DNA from: Marimonas lutisalis
GTDB taxonomy: Bacteria > Pseudomonadota > Alphaproteobacteria > Rhodobacterales > Rhodobacteraceae
DNA length: 64,000 nucleotides
Reading direction: 5' to 3'
Assembly (NCBI RefSeq): GCF_005434965.1
Contig: NZ_SKCI01000003.1
Span: 62,001-126,000 of the forward strand
Shown: positions 57,545 to 64,000 of the stretch, one piece after another
How the letters are laid out: every line of letters begins with the position of its first letter
Position numbering within the stretch: position 1 is the first letter of the stretch
Program-made: the position numbers and the translations under genes
The notes under the pieces: generated by a model
Seen by the model: the letters and a program-made list of their open reading frames with translations, nothing else
The model's database searches: none
Told to the model about the DNA's origin: nothing

Positions 57545-59130
57545 CTTTGGGCCTCGCTTGGTTTGCGCAGCGACAGCGCCACGAACAGGACCGCCAACGC
57601 CATGAACAGCGCTGCGATCGGATGGGTGAACAGGAACCACGCATCGCCCCCCGTCGCGGCAAAGGCCTGCCGCGCGGTATCCTCAAGCTTGCCACCCAGG
57701 ATGAAAGCGATGACGAAAGGCAGCGGCGACATGCCGACGCGCCGCATCAGGTACCCCAGGACGCCGAAGCCGATGGCAAACCAGATCGCCAGCATCCGCC
57801 CCTCCTGCACGTAGATCGCGGTCAGCGTCAGAAGCAGGACAGCGGGCAGCAGGATCGGCTTGGGCACGCGCACCATCACGCCCGCCATTCGCATGAACGC
57901 GCCGCCGATGGTCCAGTTCATCGCGTTGGCCAGCATCATCATGGTGAAAAGGCCAAAGGCCGCCACCAGCTCGGGGTTCACCGTCTCGGCGGTGAACTTG
58001 AACACCCCCGGCCCCGGGTTGAAGCCGCCGATGCTCTCGGCCGCCAGGATCAGGAAAACCGCCGCCGCGTTGCCGGGAATGCCCAGCGACAGCACCGGGA
58101 TCAGGTTCGCGCCCGACACCGATGAATTCGCCGCCTCGGTCGCGGCGATGCCCTCGGGCGCGCCCTCTCCGAACTGCACCGCTTGCGGGCGCTTGCGCGC
58201 ATGCCGCCGCGCCCCCGAGGAATAGCCCAGCGTCGCCGCCAGGGTCGATCCGATCCCGGGCAGCGCGCCGATCACCGTGCCGATCACCGCCGAGCGCGCG
58301 ATATAGGGCGCAATCCGGCGAATGTCGGCCCAGTGCAGGTGCTGATCGCCCGTTTGCGCGGGTTCGGCCGCCGCGGCAGTGGCACGCCGCTCGTGCCACA
58401 GGTCTTCCAGCGCGCGGAACACCTCGCCCAGGATCAGCACGCCCAGAACGGCCGTCGCCACCGGAAAGCCCTGCGCCAGCGCCTGCGTGCCGAAACTCAG
58501 CCGCGGATAGAACTCCTCGCCGGTGCCGATATAGACCGCCAGCAAGCCCAACCCCATCGAAATGAGCCCCTTGCCCACCGACCCGCCGATCACCGACGAA
58601 ATGAACGCCAGCGACAGGATCAGCAGTGCGGTCTTTTCCGGCAGGTCCAGGTAGGCCTCAACCAGCACCGCCAAGAACGGCGCGCACAGGATCAGCACGA
58701 TATCCGAGAACGTATCCCCCGAGGCCGAGCTGACATGCGCCAGCTTCAACGCCTTGCGCGCCTGCCCGGCCCGCGTCATCGGATAGCCGTCCAGCGTCGT
58801 CATATAGGCATCGGGCGTGCCGGGCGTGTTGAACAGGATCGCCGGTACCGCACCGCCCACCGTGGCCCCCTTCATCACCCCGATCAGGAAGCCCATCACC
58901 GGCAACAGCGCATCGGGCGAAAACCCGAAGGCCGAAATCAGGATCGGCAGCGAAATCGCCATCGCCATCGGCCCGGCCAGCCCCGGCGTCGCCCCCACGA
59001 TGATGCCCAGCAGAAACCCCGCCAGCACCATCAGCACGGTGATCGAAATGCCGATCCCGAACAGCGAAAACGCCTCCGGGCCCTGGAACACGGCCAGGAT
59101 GCCCATCCAGATATAGTCGCCCACCCCCAT
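57541..59130 (-). CDS. tctA: Tripartite tricarboxylate transporter, large permease subunit
   Basis: A 529-residue permease of the TTT (TctA) family with many membrane helices. Conserved blocks are GIIVGATPGLAGPMAMAISLPI, ALLPVMGFLIGVMKGATVGGAVPAILFNTPGTPD, GALPGIGSTLAATLGYSSG and NLIPVLSLGIPGNAAAVFL. Forms a complex with the small TctB protein and a periplasmic binding protein. ATG 59128-59130 overlaps tctB's stop by 1 nt; GTG 59131-59133 is another possibility. Confidence 0.95.
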   Translation of the reverse strand: MGVGDYIWMGILAVFQGPEAFSLFGIGISITVLMVLAGFLLGIIVGATPGLAGPMAMAISLPILISAFGFSPDALLPVMGFLIGVMKGATVGGAVPAILFNTPGTPDAYMTTLDGYPMTRAGQARKALKLAHVSSASGDTFSDIVLILCAPFLAVLVEAYLDLPEKTALLILSLAFISSVIGGSVGKGLISMGLGLLAVYIGTGEEFYPRLSFGTQALAQGFPVATAVLGVLILGEVFRALEDLWHERRATAAAAEPAQTGDQHLHWADIRRIAPYIARSAVIGTVIGALPGIGSTLAATLGYSSGARRHARKRPQAVQFGEGAPEGIAATEAANSSVSGANLIPVLSLGIPGNAAAVFLILAAESIGGFNPGPGVFKFTAETVNPELVAAFGLFTMMMLANAMNWTIGGAFMRMAGVMVRVPKPILLPAVLLLTLTAIYVQEGRMLAIWFAIGFGVLGYLMRRVGMSPLPFVIAFILGGKLEDTARQAFAATGGDAWFLFTHPIAALFMALAVLFVALSLRKPSEAQR

Positions 59131-59702
59131 CACACGTCCCCGTTGGGCGGCAACAGCAGGTCATCGAACGGCAGGTCGTAAAGCGCGATCAGCGCCGCGA
59201 CGGCCAGCACCGCGATCACCACCGCGCGCCGGCTCAGCCGCCCCTCGATCTGTACGATCATCCCGGCAATCAGGAACGTGCCGCCCAGGAAAAAGCCGAT
59301 ATACTTCCATGGCGCCGTATCGCGCAGCGTGCGATAGCTCAGCGTCTCGTCGCTCACCAGGTTGGCGCCTGCCACCGCCAGCGGCCCGGCCCAGCGCATG
59401 ATCGCAAAGCCTGCCGCGCACAGCAGCAGGAAACGCAGCAGAAATGCCAGGTTGGCGCGGCTCAGCCCGCCCTGCCCCTCGGCCCCGCGCTGAAAAAGCA
59501 GCAACAGCCCCCCGATCGCGATCATCCCGGCGGCCAGCGTCGGCGCCAGCGCATCGCCAATCGTCACCTGCCGGCGCACTTTCACGATCAGGCCGCTGCC
59601 GCTGTCCAGCGGCACCCAGACCAGCGCCAGGACCAGCGCAACCCCGATCGCACCCAGCGCAAGATACAGGTTCGCCCGCGATCCGGTTTCAGGGGGACGC
59701 AT
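59130..59702 (-). CDS. tctB: Tripartite tricarboxylate transporter, small membrane subunit
   Basis: A 190-residue membrane protein with four predicted helices (LYLALGAIGVALVLALVWVP first), the poorly conserved TctB partner of TctA. The context between a TctC binding protein and a TctA permease fixes the assignment. A terminator-like hairpin lies just upstream at 59720-59750, between tctC and tctB. Confidence 0.88.
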   Translation of the reverse strand: MRPPETGSRANLYLALGAIGVALVLALVWVPLDSGSGLIVKVRRQVTIGDALAPTLAAGMIAIGGLLLLFQRGAEGQGGLSRANLAFLLRFLLLCAAGFAIMRWAGPLAVAGANLVSDETLSYRTLRDTAPWKYIGFFLGGTFLIAGMIVQIEGRLSRRAVVIAVLAVAALIALYDLPFDDLLLPPNGDV

Positions 59703-59719
59703 CAGATCTCTCCGGACAT

Positions 59720-59750
59720 GAAAAAGGCCCCGCCATCCCGGGCGGGGCCT
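59720..59750 (-). terminator. Partial terminator between tctC and tctB
   Basis: AGGCCCCGCC (59725-59734) pairs with GGCGGGGCCT (59741-59750); on the minus strand it is followed by a T tract. Partial termination here would yield more binding protein than permease. Confidence 0.7.
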
Positions 59751-59762
59751 GCCATCGCGCGG

Positions 59763-60713
59763 TTATTCCGAGGCCGCGCTCATAAGCTCGCCCGCGGCCG
59801 CGAAATCCTTCTCGGCCATGACCTGGAAGGCGTCACCGGCAATCACCACCGGCCCGCCAAAGGCCTTGGTGATCATGCCGTTAGATTTATTTCCTTCGGT
59901 CGAAATCGCGTCTGCAATCGCCGTCGCGATGGCGTCACGCGCCTCGGCGGGCATGCCGGCCGGGCCGATGAAGGCGAAATAGCCATCGGAATTGTACTGC
60001 ACGCCCAGGTCGGCCAGCGTCGGCGCCTCCGGCGTCTGCTTCAGCGGCTCCGACAGGCCCGAGGCCAGGTTCACCAGGTCACCCGCGGCCACGCCCTTGG
60101 CCTGAATGCCGGCCATGAAACCCAGGTCCATGTCGCCGGCCATCACCCCGTTCATCACGGCCTTGCCGCCCTTCACCTGGATGATGTTGAACTCCACGCC
60201 CTGCGCCTTGCCCAACAGATAGGCCAGGTCCGCCAGTTTCGGGCTCATCACGCCAAAGCGGATCTCCTGCCCGCCCTTCGCGGCCTCGACCACATCGGCA
60301 AAGGTTTTCCAGCCCTTCGAACTCTGGCTGACGATCCCCATCTGAAAGCCCGCCGTGGTGCTGATCGCGGTGAAATCCGATGGCTCCACCCCGGCATTGG
60401 CGGCGCGCATGTTGTATCCCAGCGTTTCGGTCACCACCATGCCGATCACGGTGCCGTCATTGGGCTGATCCTTGATCGCCATCGCCAGGTTCATGCCGCC
60501 CTTGCCGGTCACCTGCTCGGGAATGAACTGCCAGCCCAGCTTGGCCTCGATATCCTCGGCCACCAGGCGCGCCTGCGTATCGGCGCCCCCGCCTGCGGTA
60601 AAGGCGATCATCATCTTAATCGGCCCCGGCGGGGTCCAGTCCGATGCGATCGCGGATGTGGCAAACGCGGCCAGGCCCAGCGCCGTGGCCGCCGCCTTCA
60701 GAAATTGTTTCAT
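59763..60713 (-). CDS. tctC: Tripartite tricarboxylate transporter substrate-binding protein
   Basis: A 316-residue periplasmic binding protein of the TctC/BugT type. Signal peptide MKQFLKAAATALGLAAFATS ending near AIA. The ligand-pocket segments are IKMMIAFTAGGGADTQARLVAE and NLAMAIKDQPNDGTVIGM. The start at 60711-60713 has GGAGG six bases upstream; the ATG two codons earlier overlaps that site. First gene of the operon, divergent from the MarR gene. Ligand unknown, presumably a carboxylate linked to the hydrolases. Confidence 0.93.
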   Translation of the reverse strand: MKQFLKAAATALGLAAFATSAIASDWTPPGPIKMMIAFTAGGGADTQARLVAEDIEAKLGWQFIPEQVTGKGGMNLAMAIKDQPNDGTVIGMVVTETLGYNMRAANAGVEPSDFTAISTTAGFQMGIVSQSSKGWKTFADVVEAAKGGQEIRFGVMSPKLADLAYLLGKAQGVEFNIIQVKGGKAVMNGVMAGDMDLGFMAGIQAKGVAAGDLVNLASGLSEPLKQTPEAPTLADLGVQYNSDGYFAFIGPAGMPAEARDAIATAIADAISTEGNKSNGMITKAFGGPVVIAGDAFQVMAEKDFAAAGELMSAASE

Positions 60714-60755
60714 GGTCATCCTCCCTGTCTTTCCCGGCAGTCAGCCACAGTTTCG

Positions 60756-60788
60756 TTGACGGGTCAATTAATTTGTTGACCTATCAAC
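60756..60788. promoter_or_regulatory. Two palindromes in the tctC/marR divergent region, probable MarR operators
   Basis: TTGACGGGTCAA (60756-60767, perfect 5-bp arms) and GTTGACCTATCAAC (60775-60788, arms GTTGA/TCAAC) share the pattern TTGAC-NN-[GA]TCAA; their centres are 20 bp apart, about two helical turns. They lie between divergent starts at 60713 and 60811, where a MarR protein usually binds its own promoter. Confidence 0.6.
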
Positions 60789-60810
60789 CATTCGCAGGAA
60801 TGCTGGCCCC

Positions 60811-61299
60811 ATGGAAACGGAAATGCCCCATCCACAAACACAGCCCGACAGCGACGCGCACCCCGCCGGCCCGCTGCCGCTGCACCAGTTCCTGACCTAC
60901 CGGCTCTCGCGGGTGCAGGCCAAGCTCAATGCCCAGGCCACGCGCCTCCTGCGCGACACCAGCGGCATCACGCTGGCCCAGTGGCGCGTGATCGCGCTCA
61001 TCGGCGCCGCCGGTCAAACCCGGCTTTCGGCGCTGGCGCGCGAAGCCGCCCTCGACAAGGGCCTCGTCTCGCGCAACTTAAAGACGCTGATCGGCGACGG
61101 CCTCGTCAGCACCCGCACCGATGACAGCGACCACCGGGCGCAGATCCTGCAACTCACCCGCACGGGGCAGGACATCTACGAACGCACCCTGCCCATCATG
61201 CAGGCCCGTCAGAAACGGCTGCGCGACGGCCTCAGCGAAACAGAACTCGAGAGTTTCCGCCGCGTGCTTGATCACCTGGAAATCGCCGCCGAGGAATAG
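60811..61299 (+). CDS. MarR-family transcriptional regulator
   Basis: A 162-residue winged-helix regulator: helix-turn-helix about residues 70-95 (TRLSALAREAALDKGLVSRNLKTL), wing DSDHRAQILQLT, and flanking dimerisation helices. The N-terminal 30 residues are polar. The probable ligand is the transported compound or a breakdown product. Followed 5 bp later by a second sulfatase-family gene, so it heads a plus-strand operon. An in-frame ATG at 60823 is another start. Confidence 0.92.
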   Translation: METEMPHPQTQPDSDAHPAGPLPLHQFLTYRLSRVQAKLNAQATRLLRDTSGITLAQWRVIALIGAAGQTRLSALAREAALDKGLVSRNLKTLIGDGLVSTRTDDSDHRAQILQLTRTGQDIYERTLPIMQARQKRLRDGLSETELESFRRVLDHLEIAAEE

Positions 61300-61304
61300 A
61301 ACAC

Positions 61305-62738
61305 ATGCCCCCGTCAAACCTCCTCGTCATCATGTCCGACGAACATCAGGCACGCGCCATGGGCTGCGCCGGCCACCCTTTCGTGCAAACCCCGAATCTC
61401 GATGCGTTGGCGGCGCGCGGTCTGCGCTTTACCGATGCCTACACCCCCTCGCCCATCTGCGTGCCCGCCCGCGCGGCCTTTGCCGCCGGTCAGCCGGTGC
61501 ATGTCACCCGCCTGTGGGACAACGCCATGCCCTACACGGGTGAACCCAGGGGCTGGGGCCATGCGCTGCAGGGGGCCGGCGTGCCGGTCGAATCCATCGG
61601 CAAGCTGCACTACCGCAGCGACGAAGACCCCGCCGGTTTCGATGTCGAACATATCCCGATGCAGGTCGCCGGCGGCGTCGGCATGGTCTGGGCCTCGATC
61701 CGCAAGGAAGAGGAACGCATCGACCTGCCCGGCCGCATGCTGGGCGACTATATCGGCCCTGGCGACAGCAAGTACACCGAGTATGACAGCGCAGTGACCG
61801 ACCGCACCGCGCAATGGTTCGCCGACCGCGCCGCCTCGGGCGATACCCGGCCCTGGTGCCTCTATGTCGGCCTCGTCGCCCCGCATTTCCCGCTGGTCGT
61901 GCCGCAGGACTATTTCGACCTCTACCCGCTCGACAGCCTGCCACCGGTCAAACTGCACCCGCGCGACGGCCATCCGCGCCACCCGTGGGTGGAAAAACAG
62001 AACAGCATGGCCGATAGCGAGGCGCAGTTCCGCGATGAAGCCGAACGGCTCAGCGCCATGGCGGCCTATTACGGCCTCTGCACCTGGCTCGACCACAATG
62101 TCGGGCAGATCCTCGCCGCGCTCGATGCCGCGGGCTTCGGGCAGGACACCACCATCGTCTATACCTCCGATCACGGCGATAACGTGGGCGCGCGCGGGCT
62201 CTGGGGCAAATCGAACCTCTATCAGGAAAGCGTCTCGATCCCGCTGATCATGGCCGGCCCCGACGTGGCAGCCGGCACCTGCGATACGCCCGTGTCGCTG
62301 CTGGATCTCTCGGCTACGATCCCCGCGCATTTCGGCGTGCCGTTCCGGGGCGCGGGCCAGCCGCTCCCTGAAATCGCCGCACACCCCGCCGATCCCGACC
62401 GCGCCATTCTCTCAGAATACCACGCCGTCGGCGCCGTTTCGGGCGCGTTCATGCTGCGCAAGGGGCGCTGGAAACTGAACCATTACATCGGCTTCCGCCC
62501 CGAGCTGTTCGACCTGCAGAACGACCCCGAGGAACTGACCGATCTCGCCGCCGATCCCGCCCATGCCGATACGCTGGCGGTGATGCAGGCCGAACTGCGC
62601 GCGCAACTCGATCCCGAAGCGGCCAACGCACAGGCCTTTGCCGACCAGGCCGCGCTGATCGAACGCTACGGCGGCCGCGAAAAGGCGCTCAAACTCGGCG
62701 CGCCCGCCGCCACCCCCCCACCAAAGGTCACGACATGA
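61305..62738 (+). CDS. Sulfatase-family hydrolase, second copy
   Basis: A 477-residue formylglycine-type hydrolase with the maturation motif C52-V-P-A-R56 in PSPICVPARAAFAAG. Metal-binding blocks are NLLVIMSDEHQ and IVYTSDHGDNVGARGLWGK. No signal peptide. It differs clearly from the one at 56021, so the two probably act on different substrates or steps. Overlaps the MBL gene by 4 nt. Other alkaline-phosphatase-superfamily activities (phosphonate monoester hydrolase) cannot be excluded. Confidence 0.88.
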   Translation: MPPSNLLVIMSDEHQARAMGCAGHPFVQTPNLDALAARGLRFTDAYTPSPICVPARAAFAAGQPVHVTRLWDNAMPYTGEPRGWGHALQGAGVPVESIGKLHYRSDEDPAGFDVEHIPMQVAGGVGMVWASIRKEEERIDLPGRMLGDYIGPGDSKYTEYDSAVTDRTAQWFADRAASGDTRPWCLYVGLVAPHFPLVVPQDYFDLYPLDSLPPVKLHPRDGHPRHPWVEKQNSMADSEAQFRDEAERLSAMAAYYGLCTWLDHNVGQILAALDAAGFGQDTTIVYTSDHGDNVGARGLWGKSNLYQESVSIPLIMAGPDVAAGTCDTPVSLLDLSATIPAHFGVPFRGAGQPLPEIAAHPADPDRAILSEYHAVGAVSGAFMLRKGRWKLNHYIGFRPELFDLQNDPEELTDLAADPAHADTLAVMQAELRAQLDPEAANAQAFADQAALIERYGGREKALKLGAPAATPPPKVTT

Positions 62739-63583
62739 AACTCACCATTCTGGGCTCCGGCTCGCCCGAGGCTTATGCCCGCCGCGCCTCCTCCGGCTAC
62801 CTGCTCGAAGTTGGCAAGGATGTGATCCTCTTCGATTGTGGCGGTGGCGTCGTCGACAACCTGCTGCGCTCGGGGCGCAAACCCTCGGACATCACGCATC
62901 TGGTCTTCACCCACCTGCATTCCGATCACATGATGGACTACGCCCAGCTGGTCCATGCCGCCTGGGACGAAGGCGGCGCGCCGCTCAGGGTCTTTGGCCC
63001 CGCCCCCATCGCCGCGATCACGCGCGGCTATTTCGGCCCTGATGGCGTGCTGGCGCATGATCTGCGCGCCCGCACCGAATTCCTGCCCAGCCAGGAGGTG
63101 TGGAAGGCCCGCGGCGGCACCCTGCCCCGCCCCTGGCCCGCCCCGCAGGTCACCGAAATCGAACCGGGGTTCCAGTTGTCGGGCGACGGCTGGCAGCTCG
63201 CCTCCTGCGAGGTGCCCCATGCCCAGCCGCACCTGATGTGCCTTGCCTTCTCGCTCGAAAGCGGCGGGCGCAAATTCGTCTATTCCGGCGATGCCGGGCC
63301 CTGCGATGCGCTTGACGCGCTGATGCAGGGGGCCGACCTGCTGCTGCACTGGTGCTATCGCCTCGATGGCGAACCCGCGCACCCGATGATGGCGCCGCTC
63401 ACGCCCACCCCGTCGGAAATCGCGGCCAACGCCAGGTCCGCCGGCGTCTCGCGCCTGCTGCTCACCCATTTCCGCGTGCACATGGACACGCCCGACGCGC
63501 ACGCCGCCGCGCTTGCCGCGCTGCATTCCGGGTTCGGCCCCGACGCCGCCATCGCCGAAGATCTGCAGGTCTTCGAGGTCTGA
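62735..63583 (+). CDS. MBL-fold metallo-hydrolase (RNase Z/arylsulfatase-like)
   Basis: A 282-residue metallo-beta-lactamase-fold hydrolase with MKLTILGSGSPEAYARRASSGYL at the N-terminus and the metal-binding motif THLHSDHMMD. Its layout is RNase Z-like, a group that includes some arylsulfatases. The overlap (4 nt) with the sulfatase gene implies a shared pathway. Cytosolic; substrate unknown. Confidence 0.88.
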   Translation: MKLTILGSGSPEAYARRASSGYLLEVGKDVILFDCGGGVVDNLLRSGRKPSDITHLVFTHLHSDHMMDYAQLVHAAWDEGGAPLRVFGPAPIAAITRGYFGPDGVLAHDLRARTEFLPSQEVWKARGGTLPRPWPAPQVTEIEPGFQLSGDGWQLASCEVPHAQPHLMCLAFSLESGGRKFVYSGDAGPCDALDALMQGADLLLHWCYRLDGEPAHPMMAPLTPTPSEIAANARSAGVSRLLLTHFRVHMDTPDAHAAALAALHSGFGPDAAIAEDLQVFEV

Positions 63584-63588
63584 CCGGC

Positions 63589-64000
63589 TCAGCCGCCGAA
63601 CATCTCCTTCAACTCCGCCAGTTGATCCTCGCTCAGCCGGTCGCGCCCCTCGGCATAGTTGCGCGCGTTCATCTCGTAGAACCGCGCATTGCCCAGGTTC
63701 TTCGCCCCGCAATCGCGCGTCGCCACCAGTTTCGCCGGCACCCCGGCAATGATCGAGTTTTCCGGAAACTCGGCATTCTCGGTCACGATCGAGTGTCCCG
63801 CCACGATCGAATTCGCGCCGATCTTCGCGCCGTCCATGATCGTCGCATTGATCCCGATCAGGCAGCGATCGCCGATCTCGCAGCCATGCAGGGTGACGTG
63901 ATGGGTGATCGAACAATCCTCGCCCACGATGGTCGGCGTGAACGATCCAACGTGGATCATCACGAAATCCTGGATATTGCTGCGCGCCCCGATACGGATT
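63589..64000 (-). CDS. Gamma-carbonic-anhydrase-like hexapeptide protein, partial
   Basis: The C-terminal part of a left-handed beta-helix protein of the gamma carbonic anhydrase/PaaY type, with hexapeptide turns (THHVTLHGCEIGDRCLIGIN, GAKIGANSIVAGHSIV, SIIAGVPAKLV) and candidate metal ligands in HVGSFTP, THHVTLHGC. The reading frame continues in frame to position 64000 and off the edge, so the true start is outside; ATG codons inside (63963) are internal. C-terminal helices end in LKEMFGG. Confidence 0.85.
   Translation of the reverse strand, partial: IRIGARSNIQDFVMIHVGSFTPTIVGEDCSITHHVTLHGCEIGDRCLIGINATIMDGAKIGANSIVAGHSIVTENAEFPENSIIAGVPAKLVATRDCGAKNLGNARFYEMNARNYAEGRDRLSEDQLAELKEMFGG

Overview
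The window is GC-rich, tightly packed bacterial chromosome, most likely from a marine alphaproteobacterium of the Roseobacter group (Rhodobacteraceae). The evidence is a TRAP binding protein, a tripartite tricarboxylate (Tct) transporter, a complete valine-degradation gene set, a non-pyrrolysine trimethylamine-methyltransferase homologue, the fabD-fabG-acpP-fabF-mltG block, a peptidase M23/bactofilin pair, glnB-glnA, and an HNH endonuclease of the type usual in this family. I see no phage, insertion sequence, integrase or CRISPR array. The genus assignment is inference; no rRNA gene is present.

Layout. 1-5118 (minus): an IclR-controlled operon with E1 alpha and E1 beta of a 2-oxoacid/acetoin-type dehydrogenase, a separate acetolactate-synthase-like ThDP enzyme and a TRAP binding protein (cut by the window edge). 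Divergent from it lies a two-repeat protein I cannot assign (5217-6023), with two 17-bp palindromes in between. 6193-11472: DUF808 membrane protein, MttB-like methyltransferase, gap with a downstream 47-residue membrane peptide, coaD, CBS protein. 11532-20508: valine catabolism (LysR regulator and mmsA; then isobutyryl-CoA dehydrogenase, 3-hydroxyisobutyryl-CoA hydrolase, mmsB) interleaved with a DsrE-like protein, a SpoIIAA-like protein and a YbdK-type ligase, and ending in a Crp/Fnr regulator and a DUF2892 protein. 20528-30132: patatin, uvrA, rhodanese, methyltransferase, dihydrolipoyl dehydrogenase, DUF924, MFS transporter, queA. 30137-38964: giant AsmA-like protein, Bcp peroxiredoxin, DUF455 ferritin-like protein, M23 peptidase plus bactofilin, HNH endonuclease, mltG.

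38969-45517: fatty-acid synthesis genes with a TetR regulator inserted between fabG and acpP, a small membrane protein, then rpsF-rpsR-rplI. 45651-53317: acetyltransferase, orphan cytochrome P450, DUF1330 protein, PLP-dependent lyase/transferase, trigger factor, tRNA-Leu(UAG), a Hint-domain protein, and NAD(P)HX repair split into two overlapping genes (nnrE, nnrD). 53488-55790: glnB-glnA and a cytochrome c. 56021-63583: a Tct transporter with a sulfatase-family hydrolase, divergent from a MarR regulator, a second sulfatase-family hydrolase and an MBL-fold hydrolase, with paired palindromes in the divergent region. 63589-64000 holds a partial gamma-carbonic-anhydrase-like protein.

The strongest leads for something undescribed are the duplicated SHGG/DAGRG/DCMS protein facing the ThDP operon, the Tct/sulfatase/MBL uptake-and-hydrolysis locus with its MarR operators, the large inverted repeats upstream of the MttB-like gene, and the split nnrE/nnrD pair.
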